The notes under the pieces: model-generated | The model's input: only the letters and a program-made list of their open reading frames with translations | The model's database searches: none | What the model was told of the DNA's origin: nothing | Shown: positions 63,249-64,000 of the stretch, in pieces | How the letters are laid out: every line of letters begins with the position of its first letter | How positions within the stretch are numbered: position 1 is the stretch's first letter | From: Portibacter lacus | GTDB taxonomy: Bacteria > Bacteroidota > Bacteroidia > Chitinophagales > Saprospiraceae | Length of the DNA stretch: 64,000 nt | Direction of reading: 5' to 3' | Assembly (NCBI RefSeq): GCF_021533215.1 | Contig: NZ_JAJNKA010000005.1 | Location: 1 to 64,000, forward strand | Program-made: the position numbers and the translations under genes

Positions 63249-64000
63249 ATGAAAGCAATTGTTTGTTCATCCTTCGGCCCTCCTTCTAATCTTGAATTCA
63301 AAGATGTTCCAGATCCTATTCCAGCAGACGATGAAATCCTCATCAAAGTACACGCTTGCGGAATTAATTTTCCAGATACGCTGATCATACAGGGGCTTTA
63401 TCAGTTCAAGCCTGAATTCCCATTCTCGCCGAGTGGTGACATAGCTGGAGTGGTAGAAGCTGTAGGTTCAGCTGTGAAACATTTAAAGGTGGGTGATACA
63501 GTCATTGCGATGACTACTTACGGAGGCATGGCAGAGAAAGCAGTTGCGAAAGCGAGTGTTACTTTCCCGAAGCCCCCAGGAATGCCGATGGTGAATGCTG
63601 CCTCTTTTATGATTGCTTACGGTACTTCTTATCATGCTTTAGTGGATCGTGCAGAATTAAAAGAAGGAGAAACACTCCTTGTTCTCGGTGCTTCTGGAGG
63701 TGTAGGGCTTAGTGCTGTTGAAATCGGAAAACACCTGGGTGCACATGTAATCGCAGCAGCATCTACCGCTGAAAAATTAGCGCTTTGCGAGAAGCATGGT
63801 GCAGATGAATTCATTAATTACACGGAAGTTAATCTGAAAGAAAAGGTGAAAGAATTGACCAATGGAAAAGGAGTCGATGTGATTTATGATCCTGTAGGCG
63901 GTGATTTTTCAGAACAGGCATTAAGGGCAATTGCATGGAAAGGAAGACATCTGGTGGTGGGATTCGCAGCAGGAAGTATTCCGAAAATTCCATTGAATCT
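63249..64000 (+). CDS. NADPH:quinone oxidoreductase-like MDR protein, partial
   Basis: The first 250 codons of a medium-chain dehydrogenase/reductase; the gene runs off the window with no stop. It opens MKAIVCSSFGPPSNLEFKD and shows the quinone-oxidoreductase pattern: ACGINFPDTLIIQG, PSGDIAGVVEAVG, the nucleotide-binding GASGGVGLSAVEIGK, and DVIYDPVGG. The zinc ligands of alcohol dehydrogenases are absent, as expected for QOR. Substrate unknown; NADPH-dependent reduction of quinones or enals is typical. Confidence 0.9.
   Translation, partial: MKAIVCSSFGPPSNLEFKDVPDPIPADDEILIKVHACGINFPDTLIIQGLYQFKPEFPFSPSGDIAGVVEAVGSAVKHLKVGDTVIAMTTYGGMAEKAVAKASVTFPKPPGMPMVNAASFMIAYGTSYHALVDRAELKEGETLLVLGASGGVGLSAVEIGKHLGAHVIAAASTAEKLALCEKHGADEFINYTEVNLKEKVKELTNGKGVDVIYDPVGGDFSEQALRAIAWKGRHLVVGFAAGSIPKIPLN

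Overview
This is a low-GC chromosomal stretch from a free-living member of the Bacteroidota. The evidence is a SusC/SusD pair, a type A and a type B type IX secretion (T9SS) C-terminal sorting domain, many short Cys-lipoprotein signal peptides, and -7 boxes of the Bacteroidota type TAnnTTTG in front of several genes. The gene mix (alpha-mannosidases, a sulfatase, an acetylesterase, an Nramp-like carrier, CHU_C-type secretion) would suit an environmental, perhaps marine, polysaccharide-degrading heterotroph. I cannot place it to genus. No tRNA, rRNA, CRISPR array or prophage was seen.

Layout. 0.1-5.5 kb (minus strand): M28 peptidase, rpiB and a large DUF2723 membrane protein, with heptamer repeat arrays just downstream of two stop codons. 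5.7-9.4 kb (plus): a small secreted-protein operon and a lipoprotein sulfatase. 9.5-16.5 kb (minus): a multidomain PQQ-type sugar dehydrogenase lipoprotein, a T9SS-sorted protein and ClpB. 16.8-17.8 kb: a REP-associated tyrosine transposase with REP-like hairpins. 17.8-24.1 kb: ABC exporter pair, S74-chaperone fibre protein, Nramp-like carrier, iron-sulfur protein and CAP lipoprotein.

24.3-53.6 kb is the heart of the window: a large mannose-glycan utilisation region. Secreted or outer-membrane parts are three paralogous DUF4185/DUF5005-like lipoproteins, a sialate-O-acetylesterase-like enzyme, a GH38 alpha-mannosidase, a GH92 alpha-mannosidase, SusC, SusD and a lipocalin-like lipoprotein. A GntR/UTRA regulator heads the SusC/D operon. 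Cytoplasmic parts offer two routes for the freed sugar. One is phosphorylating: MFS sugar porter, ROK kinase and a type I mannose-6-phosphate isomerase carrying an extra N-terminal domain. The other is oxidative and non-phosphorylating: mutarotase-like protein, SDR dehydrogenase, SMP-30 lactonase and a UxuA-type mannonate dehydratase. The second route as a mannose pathway is my inference.

53.6-64 kb holds ordinary envelope genes: OMP, lipoproteins, DoxX-like protein, an endonuclease/exonuclease/phosphatase-family protein, a T9SS type B protein, a TonB-dependent receptor and the start of a quinone oxidoreductase that runs off the window.

The main unexplained structure is non-coding: several families of short hairpin repeats whose stems carry compensatory base changes between copies, one family sitting directly behind the transposase gene; a 344-bp tandem repeat at 32.1-33.0 kb; heptamer arrays; an identical 19-bp element upstream of the two S74-fibre genes; and several clean operator-like palindromes.
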